NCBI GenBank assembly: GCA_023052935.1
Contig: CM041292.1
Location: forward strand, 28,106,954-28,170,953
Source: Piezodorus guildinii
Lineage: Eukaryota > Arthropoda > Insecta > Hemiptera > Pentatomidae
Length of the DNA: 64,000 bases
Reading direction: 5' to 3'
Made by a program: the position numbers and the translations under genes. Positions 13,001 through 23,604 of this stretch are shown piece after piece. Under the pieces are notes generated by a model that was not told the DNA's origin, did not search any database, and worked only from the letters and a program-made list of their open reading frames with translations. Position 1 is the stretch's first letter. Each line of letters starts with the position of its first letter.

Positions 13001-15003
13001 TCTTTCTCTACCTTATTTATTTAAATATAATTGAATAAATTTATTTTATTATTAAGGAGCAGCGTGGTCTAGTTGATAGAGCATTGGTCTACAGTTCACT
13101 GGGTCCTGGGTTCGAATCCCGGCTGTGGCAGAATATTATTAATCTGTTAATTCAGTTGGGAGGAAGGGGGGGGAGGACCCAAGGGTATGGAGACCCTCCT
13201 GGGGCAGACCCAGACTCTATAAAGCTGGTACCCAAAAAAATGGGGATAACCTGGCGGCTGAGCGTGATCAAGGACTAATCATCTCATTGCACTGCCTTTG
13301 GCTATAAACATAACAAATCTATATATACTGAGCCCAAGACCCTTCATGGATTGTAGTGGTAAAGGTTTTTTTTTTTTTTTTTTTTTAATTATTATTATTA
13401 TTTTCAGTTTTACTAGTATCTTTGGCCAATTGTAATTATTATGTTTGTTCATTTATGTTATTCTTATGGGACCTTGTCCCAGAATAAAGTTTCTTTCTAT
13501 TCTATCCTATTTGTTCTGCCTTATAACAAGTTATATCATTAACCTAACTAGACCAAAAACAAGAGATCTTATAATTACTAAACCAAACTTGTAGAATTGG
13601 ACTTTACTTATTATTTGCCAAAAGCATATATCTGAAAGCAGTATTATTGCATTTCTGAAAATGTTGGGATTCTGCAAAATGTAGCAGTAATTAAAATGTA
13701 AGAAATGAGATTAATTTATAATTGCATTTATTGATTTTGGATTCAAACATTATAAAAATTAGTATAAGAACATACAAAACATGTAATTTATGAATGACCT
13801 TGTAGTAGTAGATGAGTAAAGCCTTTAAAGCCAATATAGAAACAATAGTGACTATGACAATACAGCCAATAAAATGGTTAAATAAATGACCATGTAGATT
13901 TATCTGTATATGATTTACGGTAAGGTATGTTAAATTAGTAAATTATTGTAATAGTTGAAAAATCTTTGAAATAATAAGTAAATTTTTTAAAAGAATTTGC
14001 TTGAAAATTGGTTAGAGCTAAAACAGTAGAAAAAATAAAGAGATTTATTGTTGAGAGAAAGATGGATTACTTTTTTATAATTAGTGATCTTTAGAATGCC
14101 ATAGGCTTAGTAACTTACTTTCAGTAGAGATTCTTTTGCCTTATTAATTATAGAATTTAACAAAAATGAAATAATTAAAAAACTTTTATCATTTCCTTAT
14201 CCCTCTAAGGAAGGCATAATATGTTATATGCATGGAATATAAAATAGTATACATTTACAAATGCCCACATTAACACAAAAAAGTTTCAGACTTAATTTTT
14301 TGACGAACTCAAGCCTTTAAAAGAAGAAATAAATATTTTTTTAGTTTCAAACCTGTCTGCAAATAGACCAAAGACAAATGCTCCAAAGAATTTTCCGATA
14401 GCAACAGCAACTTGAGCAGTTGACCTCAAAGGCAAATTATCACAAACCAAGTCCCACTGTCAATGTGAAACACACTCTGTTACTAGAAAATATAGTTCTT
14501 AAAATAATATTTTAGAATTGATACAAACCTGGCTGACTATCGTTTGACCTTCGGTTTCTTCATCGAAAATGTAACCATTACATTTTATGACATTAGGTTT
14601 TTTAGTTTTGTTGAAATAATCCCGGGCTTGGTCGAAAGTCATATCACTTAATAAAGTGTAATTCCAGTCATATTGCACACAACTTTGTTTATTCATTCTA
14701 TTAATAAAAAATTATTATCAGGTTAGTAATATCTAAATCAATAACTGAAACAAAATATGTTAACTTTATGAACGTAACCTACCCTGGACTGCTAATTTCT
14801 ATGATTTGTTCAATGGTCCAATTAGCTTTAACTAGCTCAGGAATATTGCAAGAAAATGTAGGTCTCCTCCGAGGAAGACATAAGACGTTATGTGCATGGA
14901 ATTGAAAATTCCAGGAGTACTCGCCAAGAAAAATAGCCATAGTAGCCAGAGATGGTTTTTTACATTTTTTTTCTAAAGCATTTTCTAATGTTACTGGGTC
15001 CAT
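3433..15003 (-). CDS. SLC22-type organic cation transporter, 10 coding exons
   Basis: Predicted major-facilitator membrane transporter that moves organic cations or carnitine-like solutes across the plasma membrane. Joined exons give about 540 codons, the usual SLC22 length. Exon phases match at every junction and all splice sites are GT-AG. Family marks seen: WDLVC at the start of exon 3, the FGRKK loop at the exon 3/4 junction (the A-like MFS motif after TM2), PESPRWLI in exon 6 (the SLC22 signature), EIPGY in exon 8, and the late motif TSELFPTEHRNTAVG in exon 9. An extracellular loop with several cysteines lies between TM1 and TM2 (exons 1-3). The start is the ATG at 15003, which gives a typical N-terminus. 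Exon 1 needs two small frame corrections (see that entry). The substrate cannot be told from sequence. Introns hold a mariner/LINE nest, a SINE and a 0.9 kb repeat. Membership of the family is near certain; the paralogue is not. Confidence 0.9.
3700..6920 (+). mobile_element. Mariner-like element, gutted and invaded by a LINE
   Basis: Both ends read TTGGGTTGG inwards (3700 and 6920) and are flanked by TA (3698-3699 and 6921-6922), the mariner target duplication. A transposase start survives at 4124: MEENIIHYWHVLKYYFEKNK then SAAEAHR, matching the N-terminal helix-turn-helix domain of mariner transposases. It is cut off near 4203 by the LINE. No catalytic DDD region is left. The element lies in the last intron of the transporter gene on the opposite strand. 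Confidence 0.75.
4204..6825 (+). mobile_element. Jockey-like LINE, decayed, inside the mariner
   Basis: Broken frames still show non-LTR features in order. There is an endonuclease start (WNANSLLSLHDELDIFL near 4350). RT motifs follow: GAFLDVEQAFDC near 6005, and AGVPQG followed by LGP near 6172-6215. The Jockey-style tail after the RT (WNPHTRLKLLQHLLDKCSDL, then YRVELWGST) lies near 6295-6430. The 3' end is A-rich (about 6810-6823). Many stops and frameshifts make it inactive. The clade call rests on motif order only. Confidence 0.75.
7304..7482 (-). CDS. Transporter coding exon 9 (TM10-TM11)
   Basis: Fifty-nine codons plus two bases. Encodes IGRLTVSAVFSVIILQTSEL, then FPTEHRNTAVGSSLTVAQFG, with the family's ELFPT-R-G-like motif, and the start of TM11. 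Acceptor TTTTTAAG, donor TTG|GTGAGT. Confidence 0.9.
8003..8188 (-). CDS. Transporter coding exon 8 (TM8-TM9)
   Basis: Acceptor GTTTTCAG, donor AAG|GTAATA. Encodes NGSNFTVNEYLYVGLNGICE, then EIPGYTVLPLVI (TM8), the short loop YYGRRSAG, and TM9 (VSGVAVLAIMFLP). The loop matches the second copy of the MFS G-R-R motif. Confidence 0.9.
8268..8409 (-). CDS. Transporter coding exon 7 (intracellular loop, TM7)
   Basis: Forty-seven codons plus one base. Encodes the rest of the intracellular loop and TM7 (ICYFGWFVGNLYYYVI), with the aromatic run usual at the end of SLC22 TM7. Acceptor TTTGCAG, donor G|GTAAAG. Confidence 0.88.
8490..8616 (-). CDS. Transporter coding exon 6 (PESPRWL signature)
   Basis: Encodes YLPESPRWLITRGKLEKA, the strongest SLC22 signature in the gene, followed by the start of the long intracellular loop (about 25 residues). 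Acceptor ACTTAG, donor AAG|GTTTTA. The donor is weak after GT but the phase is correct. Confidence 0.9.
9338..9863 (+). repeat. 0.9 kb repeat family, copy b, internally deleted
   Basis: Begins ACTTTCACTT with the hairpin-forming spacer and GTAAGGGAAGG. It follows the consensus to CTTCCTGAGAACTACC near 9810, then jumps to the far end (GAAAGTCATGTGTTG, then CCGCACCAGATTTTG). Roughly the middle 350 bases are missing. It lies in the intron between transporter exons 5 and 6. Confidence 0.75.
9963..10005. repeat. (TA)n microsatellite
   Basis: About 21 uninterrupted TA units in the intron between transporter exons 5 and 6. Confidence 0.95.
10194..10362 (-). CDS. Transporter coding exon 5 (TM5-TM6)
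   Basis: Acceptor TTTTGCAG, donor TTG|GTAAGT. Encodes SELTVKHYRAYLG, corresponding to the family's conserved loop after TM4, then two hydrophobic segments ending FLLIHC. Its last two bases plus the first base of exon 6 make Trp, giving CWYLPESPRWL. Confidence 0.9.
10363..12587. other. Transporter intron 4, no recognisable content
   Basis: AT-rich intron. Only a long T-run (about 12048-12068) and short frames caused by low-complexity sequence are seen. Confidence 0.5.
12588..12742 (-). CDS. Transporter coding exon 4 (FGRKK, TM3-TM4)
   Basis: 155 bases, phase 1 to phase 1. Encodes FGRKKIFSFSCLLYIVAG, TM3, then TM4 (ILRILVGVAGSGVYEAG). Acceptor CATTTAG, donor T|GTGAGT. Confidence 0.9.
13055..13510 (+). 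mobile_element. SINE A: tRNA-derived head with LINE-type tail
   Basis: Pol III box A-like GTGGTCTAGTTGATAGAG and box B GGTTCGAATCC sit in a tRNA-like 72-base head. A family-specific body follows (GGTATGGAGACCCTCC, CCTGGGGCAGACCCAG, CCCAAGACCCTTCATG). After a T-run (13369-13386), the 3' end (TTATTCTTATGGGACC, then TTGTCCCAGAATAAAG) matches the 3' UTR of the LINE at 1104-1667. A second copy of head and body lies at 56889-57205. It is antisense within a transporter intron. Confidence 0.85.
14353..14456 (-). CDS. Transporter coding exon 3 (WDLVC, TM2)
   Basis: Acceptor TTGACAG and donor AG|GTTTGA. Encodes WDLVCDN, then TM2 (AVAIGKFFGAFVFGLFAD). The split Arg codon with the next exon creates the D-R-FGRKK motif of the TM2-TM3 loop. 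Confidence 0.9.
14529..14697 (-). CDS. Transporter coding exon 2
   Basis: Fifty-six codons plus one base, beginning A|ATG after TTATTAATAG and ending CAG|GTTTGT. Encodes most of the extracellular loop: SCVQYDWNY followed by a hydrophilic stretch ending EGQTIVSQ, directly before WDLVC. Cys-rich loops in this position are typical of SLC22 proteins. Confidence 0.85.
14783..15003 (-). CDS. Transporter coding exon 1, with two compensating frame changes
   Basis: Starts MDPVTLENALEK and ends IPELVKANWTIEQIIEISSP, both in one frame. Between them the family-like sequence (WLLWLFFLASTPGIF, then MHITSYVFLGGDLHF, i.e. TM1 and the start of the first loop) is read only in the +1 frame. The switch into that frame falls at an A8 run (T8 on the plus strand, 14965-14972). 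The switch back falls at a T4 run (A4 on the plus strand, 14853-14856). An A too many and a T too few would explain both, as assembly error or as real indels. The exon ends GG|GTAGGT. Confidence 0.75.
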
Positions 15004-15225
15004 TGTATGGCTGTTGACTGAAGGCCAGGAGACAATACCAATTACAAATGAAAGAGAATTGTTGTCCACCCTGTTATTATCAGGCTCTAATTATTCCTCT
15101 CTCTTCATGATCTGGTTCAAAGCTTTGATCATTTTGCCCAAAACTAAACCGTTCTGTTTGAATCAAATTTGTCAGTCTGTTTATATCATAATCATATCAT
15201 ACTTGACATCATGCTCGGAGCTCAT
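15004..15225 (-). other. Probable 5' UTR part of transporter exon 1
   Basis: An acceptor (TTTATTTACAG) lies just before 15225 and no donor intervenes before the start codon at 15003. The stretch carries a short upstream ATG frame (MSSEHDVKYD, stopped soon after). A second frame of about 38 codons runs from about 15180 to a stop near 15090. Neither joins the transporter frame, so it is called untranslated. A frame-damaged N-terminal extension cannot be excluded. Confidence 0.4.
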
Positions 15226-15745
15226 CTGTAAATAAAAGAAACAAATTGAAACTAATTATATTTGCTGGACAGAACTTATGCTGAAAAGTGATAAATCAAT
15301 TATAAAATAAAATGGATATAAGTACATATTTATTCTAACATACATATGTAAATACATAATCAATTCAAAAAGGTGTGCCATTAACCCTAAGCTATTTCAT
15401 AATAAATAATTTTAAATAAATTTTTAAAGAAGCTCTAAGTTATAGACAAAAGGCAACTATATGGTTAACTATAGCAAATGAGTTCAAAAAAATTAAATCT
15501 GATTTAATCATAAATAAATCATAAAAAAGTTATTACACTGTAACAGAAGTGAAGTATAGAAATATACTTTAAATATAGGTCTTTACCGTTAATACTTTTA
15601 CTAACTTACTAACTACCTAGTAAGAATAGTTTCAACAATCTTAGTAGTAACATTATTATGTAAAATTGACATATTATACTATCTCATTATCTAAACACCT
15701 TCACTAGGACAATAGTAATTCAGATAAAGAAAGATATTAACTTAC

Positions 15746-15790
15746 CTGACTGATTTCAGATAACAAACTGTTCATATTCACTGGCAAAAG
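15746..15790 (-). other. Possible upstream 5' exon of the transporter gene
   Basis: A strong donor (CAG|GTAAGT) ends at 15746 and a matching acceptor lies at 15226, giving a 520-bp intron. It contains an ATG starting a 10-codon frame that reads into an early stop in the next exon. It is best seen as a non-coding leader exon. The 5' limit is a guess. Confidence 0.35.
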
Positions 15791-17454
15791 AACAAATAAT
15801 GTTTATAGCTTCTATTGTATAAGTGATGAATATGACATTGAAATGTTAGAACCACTATTTATTTAATATTGGTATGATTTATTAGTGAAGATTGGTTTTC
15901 AAACTGATGTAAACAAAACTATTTATAGCTTTGAAGGGAGTATAAATACTTTTCCTTTCAAACAAAACTAGATAGATTATATTTATTTGAATATTATTAT
16001 AAATGAATGGTATTAGAACATTTCAATCATATATCATTAGTTTATGCTGTAACAATATGCTAATAAAAATGACTTAATACGCTATGCTTAATTTTTTTTT
16101 TTTTTTAACCTTTAATTTAATTTTATGCAATTAAATTTATATCAAATAATACTACTATATAATATTTTTATTTTTATAATATAGTACTAACTAAATAATA
16201 TATAGTTAGATATTCAGGACAACTGAGCCACTATCTGCTGTAAGATAGTCTTACTAAAGATCATACCTAGAAAAAAAAAATGTCCACCAAAAAATAAATA
16301 ATAATAATAAGGCAAGGCAATCATTCCATTTCTTTCATAAATTGGTTCAATAGAATTGATTCAAGGCACTGTTACAAGGATAAAAACAATTACAAAATTA
16401 AGAGTAGGTTTAATTGCATTGTTAACAAAATAATCCTAACAGTAAGCAGATTAATGATGTGATTTCAAAGACCAATAATTACATTATCACTGTAATAATG
16501 AAAAAAACACCTCAATATTTCAATTGTAACACTTATTCCTCTAAATAAAAAAAAATACTTGGTGTTAAATGAAAATTTTTATTTAACGAAAGATCAAAAT
16601 ATCACATGAATATTAAAAACTAAGCTTAGAAATAAATGCACTCTTAATTATGTATACATATAAATAAAAAAATATTTTAATGAGCAAACTTTAAATTATA
16701 TTATTATATTATCCATCTTTATCAACACTGCTCAAAGGAGAAATAGTTAATAATAAATTAAAAGTCTAGTCTTCATTTAAATAAAATAAAATTTTATAAT
16801 ATAGAAATTAAACTTGATATCTTGAAAATATAGCAAATACAGTTTAGGGTTTGTTTAAAAAATATCTCATTTTAAATCTCAGTGGTTGGATTTCATATAA
16901 CAATGGTTCTAAATAATTACCCACTATGAAAATAAATAATTATACAATAAGAGACAAAATATAAAGTTGAAAACAAAAAAATGACCTGCCACTGGTGATA
17001 GCCACAACTCTTCCTACTAGAAAGTCGGTCGCAGGACTAGACTGCTGGCCGTAGCTTCCTCCGTGAATGACGCAGCTCAAGGTCTTTTCTTTTTTATCCT
17101 TTAATAAACACCAGACATGGAAAGTGGTTCCGAAACATTTTTTTTTTCACTTATACATGATGTTTATTACAAGTTGTACTCAATTCCTCCAAGGACGAAA
17201 GGGTGTCAAAACTTAGCAATTGCAACAGCCAATCACAAGTCCCGGATTATTTGAGACAAAAAATATACAGTTGCCATAAAAAATGTGATAAAGGCAATAG
17301 AGATAAAATATTGAATTATAAATACGTAAAGAGAAATACATATATTTATTTCACGAAGTTTTTTATTTTACAATTTTTATTACGATGTTCATGTCATTTA
17401 AGAACTTTTCGTTAACATTTAATAACGATATAAAGCAAACATTTTAAATAATGA
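15791..17454. other. Upstream flank of the transporter gene
   Basis: No gene recognised. At about 16983-17090 there is a conspicuously GC-richer patch. On the minus strand it ends GGCAG|GTCATT, so it could be a distal 5' exon or promoter of the transporter, or an unrelated repeat. Confidence 0.25.
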
Positions 17455-17850
17455 TGTCATTATTTATTGATTTATGCATTCATTAACGTCACTTTATACT
17501 ACTGTGGCTAATCTGGAAGATGCTACAGCGGGAGTCCTAATTTGGCTTATCCAGGTTTAATAAAGAGAGTGATGAACCAACACTACAAAATGCATCAAGA
17601 ACGTGAGTGTAATCTTCCAGGAGACGACACCGCGAGGTCTACACGGCCTGTCGCGCCACTAGGAAAAAGGTTTAATAAGGATAGGAATCTTTAACGTGTA
17701 ACAGACTTCGCGCAGCCTGAGGACCATCATTTATGTCTCATCCGAAGGATGGCATAACCAAGAATTTTTAACTTCCTTTAAAAAATCCTAGGACTATCCG
17801 CCGGGTTTGAGCATTGGGATAGGAGGAAGTAAAGCTAGCTACTACACCAC
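17455..17850 (-). mobile_element. SINE C copy, interrupted by a SINE B fragment
   Basis: Matches the copy at 25575-25862 from AACGTCACTTTATACTACTG through ATCCTAGGACTATCC to the tRNA-like head (GGGTTTGAGC region, box B degraded). A 105-bp insert splits it at 17564-17668. Confidence 0.75.
17564..17668 (+). mobile_element. 5'-truncated SINE B inserted in SINE C
   Basis: Matches the last third of the SINE B copy at 58871 (GAGTGATGA, then GTGAGTGTAA, ACACGGCCTGTCGCGC, GGAAAAAGG). It is flanked by a perfect 10-bp target duplication GGTTTAATAA (17554-17563 and 17669-17678). The uninterrupted site is visible in the SINE C copy near 25660. Confidence 0.8.
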
Positions 17851-18109
17851 ATTATTATTATTTAATCAAATTGTGTACCGACACCTTCATAATTTTCATT
17901 ACAATAGATTTTCGATAGTTTTAATGTTTCGCAAACAAGTCAAAGCTAAGGTCATTTCCTCTTCCTCTCTTAGTCATATAAAAGGTCACTTCACACACCT
18001 CTTCGAGATCAGGCAGATCATGCGCAGTACGTTTTCTCAGTTCCAGAAGAACTCGATCAAAACGAAAAAAAAAAAAAAAAAAAAAAAATGATCAACCAGA
18101 AAATACGAG

Positions 18110-18440
18110 TATATCTTTAAAGATAAGCGGTGAGAGAACATTCATCTAATAAGCGTCTGATAAAGTATGGTTTTTGCATCGCTTAGTCATGCCTCATTTC
18201 TTAATTTTTTTTAGATGAGCAAAATACATTCTGTTTGCTAAGAATATCCGTCTTTGTATACCTTGTTTCATATTATTATCTCTGTTAATTTGGGTTCCTA
18301 GGTGAAGGATTGAACTGTTTCATATTCATAATTACCAATGGATAAATATATCGGGTCCTCTTCATGTGTAATTAAGATCCACGTATACCTTGTCTTTCCT
18401 GAATTTATTATTAAGCCAAATCTTGATTCTGATGTTCCCA
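18110..18440 (-). mobile_element. RTE-like LINE remnant (RT)
   Basis: The minus strand reads GLIINSGKTRYTWI, then QSFTYLGTQINRDNNMKQGI and QRRIFLANRMYFAHLKKI, the conserved stretch after the RT catalytic box of RTE/BovB-type elements (K-T-K-Y-M, F-x-Y-L-G, N-R). Stops and frame breaks are present. No ends are seen. Confidence 0.65.
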
Positions 18441-19131
18441 GTGCTTCGGCTGTTCTTTTCTTTTTTTTTTCGAAATATCTTCCTATTCAAATTAGTTTCA
18501 CAAAATGTAGATAATATAATTTTATTATATTGTATGGGCGATTCTTACACGTCTAATATCTTTGACCTATTTCGCCTATAAAATCATTTTATTTTGAACA
18601 TCATAAAATTTAAATAAAATAAATAAACATTTTCAAGGCAAAAGATATGTATAACACATAAGAGCTGAAGTTAATTTTATATGTACCTCATTTCAGTCGA
18701 TGGTTTCGCGCTGTCTGTGGTTCAACTGAAAGATATCTTGGTCTTCACAGAAAAAACGTTTAAGACCGCAAATCATCAATTCACATTCCGGTAGATTGAA
18801 GTTGTAACACTGTTGAAACAACCCATTAAGGCCATGATGCTGTTAAAATAGTGAAAAACATTCAAATAGAGTAAACATCCTGTTCTTAAAAGGCTATAAA
18901 TCATTTGGATTAGATTATCATCGTCTAAACAAATGTTTAACAACCTAATACTTTAAAAACGAGATCGAATACATCCACAGTATTAACATTTCAAGTAAAA
19001 TATACAATTAAAAAAACGTTAAGGCCCATTTAATTTTAATTAAATTGGAGATTAACTAATCAAGTTTATGTGGCAAAATAACCATAATACTGTGAAAATA
19101 CGGAAACTATTTATTCGTAACTCGAAAATGA

Positions 19132-19169
<38 letters not shown>

Positions 19170-22100
19170 CACTCATACGTATAACGTTGAAATTAATACA
19201 AATTATTGAGGCATTAGGACTATTTACATTTTTTAAAATTTATTATAGTGATATTTACAACTGTATTAACAAAAAAACAAAAAAAAAAAAACATCAAGTA
19301 AATGTGAACATCTTTAATAAATAAAAATATTAATATTAAGTTTGCGTTTACTTAAATTTCAACTTTATTCAAAATAAATCATACTCATCTTGGATTAATC
19401 AGATCTAAGAAAGCTTAACTGAAAATACACCAGTGTTATAATTAATCACTATGGTCAATAAGAAATAGATCGTCTAAACCAGTGCTTTCCAACAAACATT
19501 TTTCGCTTACCCCTTGGTCCAATCTTTTCAATGGCAAGGAATCCTAAAAATCTAATTCTTAATACTAGATATATATTCAGATTGACATTGGACTACACCG
19601 TATTACGTACATTTTAATGTTGAATTTCTTTCAGATAACGTATTTGTAATGTGTAAATCATTGGTAAACAATTTTCTTCGGAAAAAGCTGTTTTAACTTC
19701 GAAAAAAGTGGTTGTCAGATATATTAAGGGATATGGGGGTGTGGTATAACATCATAGCTCAACTTCTTTAATTTATTCACTGTATGTAACGAAACATGAG
19801 CTCGGCCATCATCGTGACGGAGAATAGATCATTTCCCGATTACCAGTGTGGGCTATTGCTATTGATGTTGAATCGATTGTTTTCCCTTTGGTATAAAAAA
19901 AAAAAATAAAAAAAAAAAAAAAAAGATGACGTCGGTCCACAGACCACCATACAGTAACGTTTTTGGAAAGAGATTCTATTTTGATATGTGATCAGGAGAG
20001 TGTAGGAGATATCAGCAATATCCTGATGGGCGTCGATAGTCATACGTAATCCTTAAGTTATTACGCTTTTGAGAAATGTTTGTTACTTTTCAAGCAAAGA
20101 AACACATGGTGCATGTTTCAAACGCTGACGTTGGTTGAGCTCGTTAGGGACTCAGGAATCCAGTTTTTTTGTCTTTCCGTTCAATTTTCAATGCCTGAAA
20201 AGTTTCCTATGACTTATGCCTATCTGTGGTGCAAGAAATATGACTGCTTTATGAGGTTCTTCTTCCGCATGTTACTAAAGATCTTCGGAATTTTGGAAAT
20301 TGCATATCACCATGGGCACGATTAAAATTATAGTAAAATCTGAATGCTAACTTGGGAAAAATAAATCATAGTTTTCGAGGATTAACAATTCTTAATTACA
20401 GGTAAATACATTGCAAGGAATCCGCAGACAATGCTTTAATCCTGGATTAAGATTTAAAAATTGGACACTTAATGTGTTACAAGCCAATAATTCTCTCCTT
20501 TACATTGTTAATCACTCTTTTCATAATCAAATGGTTTTACACTATGCAAAAGTTCGAATTAGACATGAAAAGAGATTCGGAAATAATTAATTTTCTAAAC
20601 AAAAGTAAAGATTGCTCAACCTCCACTGTAACCTTCAATCCTATTATTTTAATTGAAGAATTTGTATTTTACTTATACAAATGTGTCGTTCGGTTTTATT
20701 ATGTAAATTAAATACATAAAAATGAAAGATTATGCATATAAATTTAGATTTTAATTGATTCAAAATTATTCACCATAGAATAGTAAACGCACGATTTGCA
20801 TCATTTTGACTGTGAATCACTGTAATTTTTCTACTTGGCCTGTTATGTTTAGCCTATAGTTTCCAAGATCTATGGATATTCATTTTACATTAATTTGAGT
20901 CCGAAAAATGTAATTTTTCAAATTTAAACTTTGATCTTTATAGATTAATTTTTAAGACTTTCCGAACACTGTTTGCAGAAACAGAAAAAGTTTGCTGTGC
21001 ATGTTTCACTTAATCTCCAAGCAAGAAGGGAAGAGACTTACAAATCATAAGATATAATATACCCTTTTTTCATACTGATTTTATTTAATTTTCTGTGAAT
21101 GCGCGAACTATGACCAAGGATAAGGGGTATACTTATGTTTGCATACTATTTGAGTTTTCTGTTCATGTAAAACTCCCTACTGATTGGGAATACAAGGGTC
21201 CTCCCATGTAATCATAGCTTGATAGCATACCAACATATTTATAGTTATGCTATGATAATAAATACCCGAATATACCAGACCAAACAACTAAAAAAAATTT
21301 AAAAATAATTATCTCTTTCACATTGCGTTTAAAACCGTTTCATTCATTGTGTATTATTTTTGGCAAATTAAGTTCTAATTTATTTCTTTGCATTCTGAAA
21401 TATTTGGTGAGAGCTGTTTGATCCCTTTTTTTATTATTCAAGTTAAATAATATTGATGTGGGTTTACTAGACATTGTTTCAAAATGAGATTTCCTCAGTT
21501 ATTCCTGCTGGAAATGTCATGTATTATGTTGTATCTATAATAGTTTGATTTACTTTTTGTTGAGATGAATTACTTCAATAATAGTTTTCACTAAACGTTT
21601 TATAAAGACTGCAGCCTAAATTGTACAAAGGGATATAAACCATTTAGATGAAAAGAAAAAAAAAAAAAAAGAAGAAATTAAAAGAAATGCTTTTTAGAGG
21701 AAACTGAACTACATTTGTTTAAATATGTTTACAAATGTGTATGCAAATATTGCATGATTCTTTTTCATAGAAGTAGGGTACAAAGTAAATAAGTGAACTA
21801 AAACAAATTTTTCTTCATTCACTTCGCTAACCAATTTGTTTTTCTTCTTTTGATTTTCAGCTGTAACCATACAAAATTAATCATTATTAGTTTCTGCTTA
21901 TACTAATAATGAATACTAAAGCTCTGGTTTTGATTTTTTCTGATATTTATTATATTTCAATTTCCCAATTTTATGTCTATTTTATAAATAATATTTTGGC
22001 AAAATCTACCATTTACAGCATTTTTACATTACCAATATCTTTGTAAAAATTTTAAAATGTGTTTATTTAAAGTTTTTATGGTCTTAAGTGAGCATATTTG

Positions 22101-23556
22101 TTTAATACTATTTGTTATAGTGGATTAAATTGAAGAAAAAAAAAAGGTGGGTAAAAAAGAAACAAACATTTATTCATCAAATCGACTTTTTTTTCTTTAT
22201 TTATAGGGTGTCCCTCACCCACTTCTTTGTTATTTAATTTTTAAGAAATATATTCTCAGTATAAGTATAGATCCCCGAAATGTTAATATATTATAATTTA
22301 TATATAAATGATTTTCTATAGTATGTTGTTTGATTTGCTTTATTTTTTTTGCAGGAGTCAACAAAAAAAATCCTAACCAATCTACTAGAAAAAGGATATT
22401 GTATATAATATACAATGAGGAAGACACTATTTCTTTTTATAGCATTATACATTATTATTTTTAAACGTAGACGGTTTCTCACAAAAGGTTTAAAAACACA
22501 TTATTATTAACATAATAATTGAATTTTTACTATGAAATAATATATATGTTTGGGTATTGTTTTAGTAAGCTATTTAAAAGTGGTAAATCCAGAGAGAATG
22601 TTTAAACTATTGAATCACATGGCTTTTGTTACCTTATTAATATGATAAATCCTTAAATTTATAAAAGAAGTTTAAAATATAGTTTTAAAGCACATTCTAT
22701 TAGTATTATATAGTATTATTTTAACCATTTATTATTGTTTCCTTAAATATAAAAAAACAACAAAATTTTGTATTAATTATATCGTACGAATCTGCTGAAA
22801 TTGGACCAATTGAAAAATAATAATATTATCTTATTGAAAAGCTACTTCAGAGCTTATTGTTCTATATTCGATTCAAAATATTTATTTTTCCTCAAAGACA
22901 ACATAGCAGTACTCAATAGCTTATGTCCCTAACTTTCAAATTTTTTTTTTCAAATTTATCCTTATAATTCTGAATGAATAGAGGAACTAAAATAAAATAT
23001 ATTCCTATTTAAACATTTAATAGATTACTCAAAGAAGATTTTAAAGCAAAAATGGAAGTTAAAAAATATAATTCATGAATCAATTAAATTATGTTTCCAA
23101 GCTTACAAAAAAATCAATATAATAGATCTGAAATAGTAATCAAACCTGTAAAACAAAAGTGAAAAGATAATATCGAAATTTCTTTACCACATTTATGTTA
23201 ACCCTAGAAACTTCATATTGCATTAAAACATGGGAATTTAATCATAAATGATGAGGAGCATATTTTATAAAAACTTAGAAAGAAAATATATTTTTTAAAT
23301 AAATGTTATTTAAGACATTGCTCTAGAAAAATATAATCTAGTTAAGAATAAAAAATAATGCTTAATAAAAGCTATCACATTCACTTGTACTCTTTCATAT
23401 TAACACTATAGCAATAATTAAAAAATTAAAAGTTTTAAGTTTATTATTTTAAAATATCTATTGGATTCTGCCAAATAGGTTTTATAATCAAAAGATTCAG
23501 ACTATTGTTTTGTATAAAACAGATAACAGATCTGCATCCACCCTATTATTTTGTAT
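18441..23556. other. 5 kb gene-poor AT-rich stretch
   Basis: I see no gene. It contains long homopolymers (T-run 19133-19164, A-rich 19898-19924) and short chance frames. At 19475-19560 a CCAGTGCTTTCCAACAAA start followed by CTTACCCCTTGG resembles the terminal region of hAT-type transposons, but no partner end was found. Confidence 0.35.
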
Positions 23557-23561
23557 TTTAT

Positions 23562-23567
23562 TTTATT
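23562..23567 (-). terminator. Polyadenylation signal of the coiled-coil gene
   Basis: AATAAA within AAATAAAATAAAATA on the minus strand, about 38 bases after the stop codon. Confidence 0.5.
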
Positions 23568-23604
23568 TACCCCATTGTTTTGATAAGGTATATATTTTAA
23601 AATA

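Noticed and set aside
13055..13130. Looks like a tRNA gene with both pol III boxes
   Set aside because: The tRNA-like head is followed by a long family-specific body and recurs at 56889-57205 with the same body and a target duplication, so it is a SINE.
16983..17090. Distal first exon or promoter of the transporter
   Set aside because: It is GC-richer and ends at a possible donor, but the donor is weak and no transcript evidence exists.
17807..18091. 94-codon frame ending in poly-lysine
   Set aside because: It crosses the end of a SINE and runs into an A-run. It is not coding-like.
19475..19560. hAT transposon
   Set aside because: Only a CAGTG-like start resembles a hAT end. No second terminus, 8-bp duplication or transposase was found, so it is mentioned only as a possibility.
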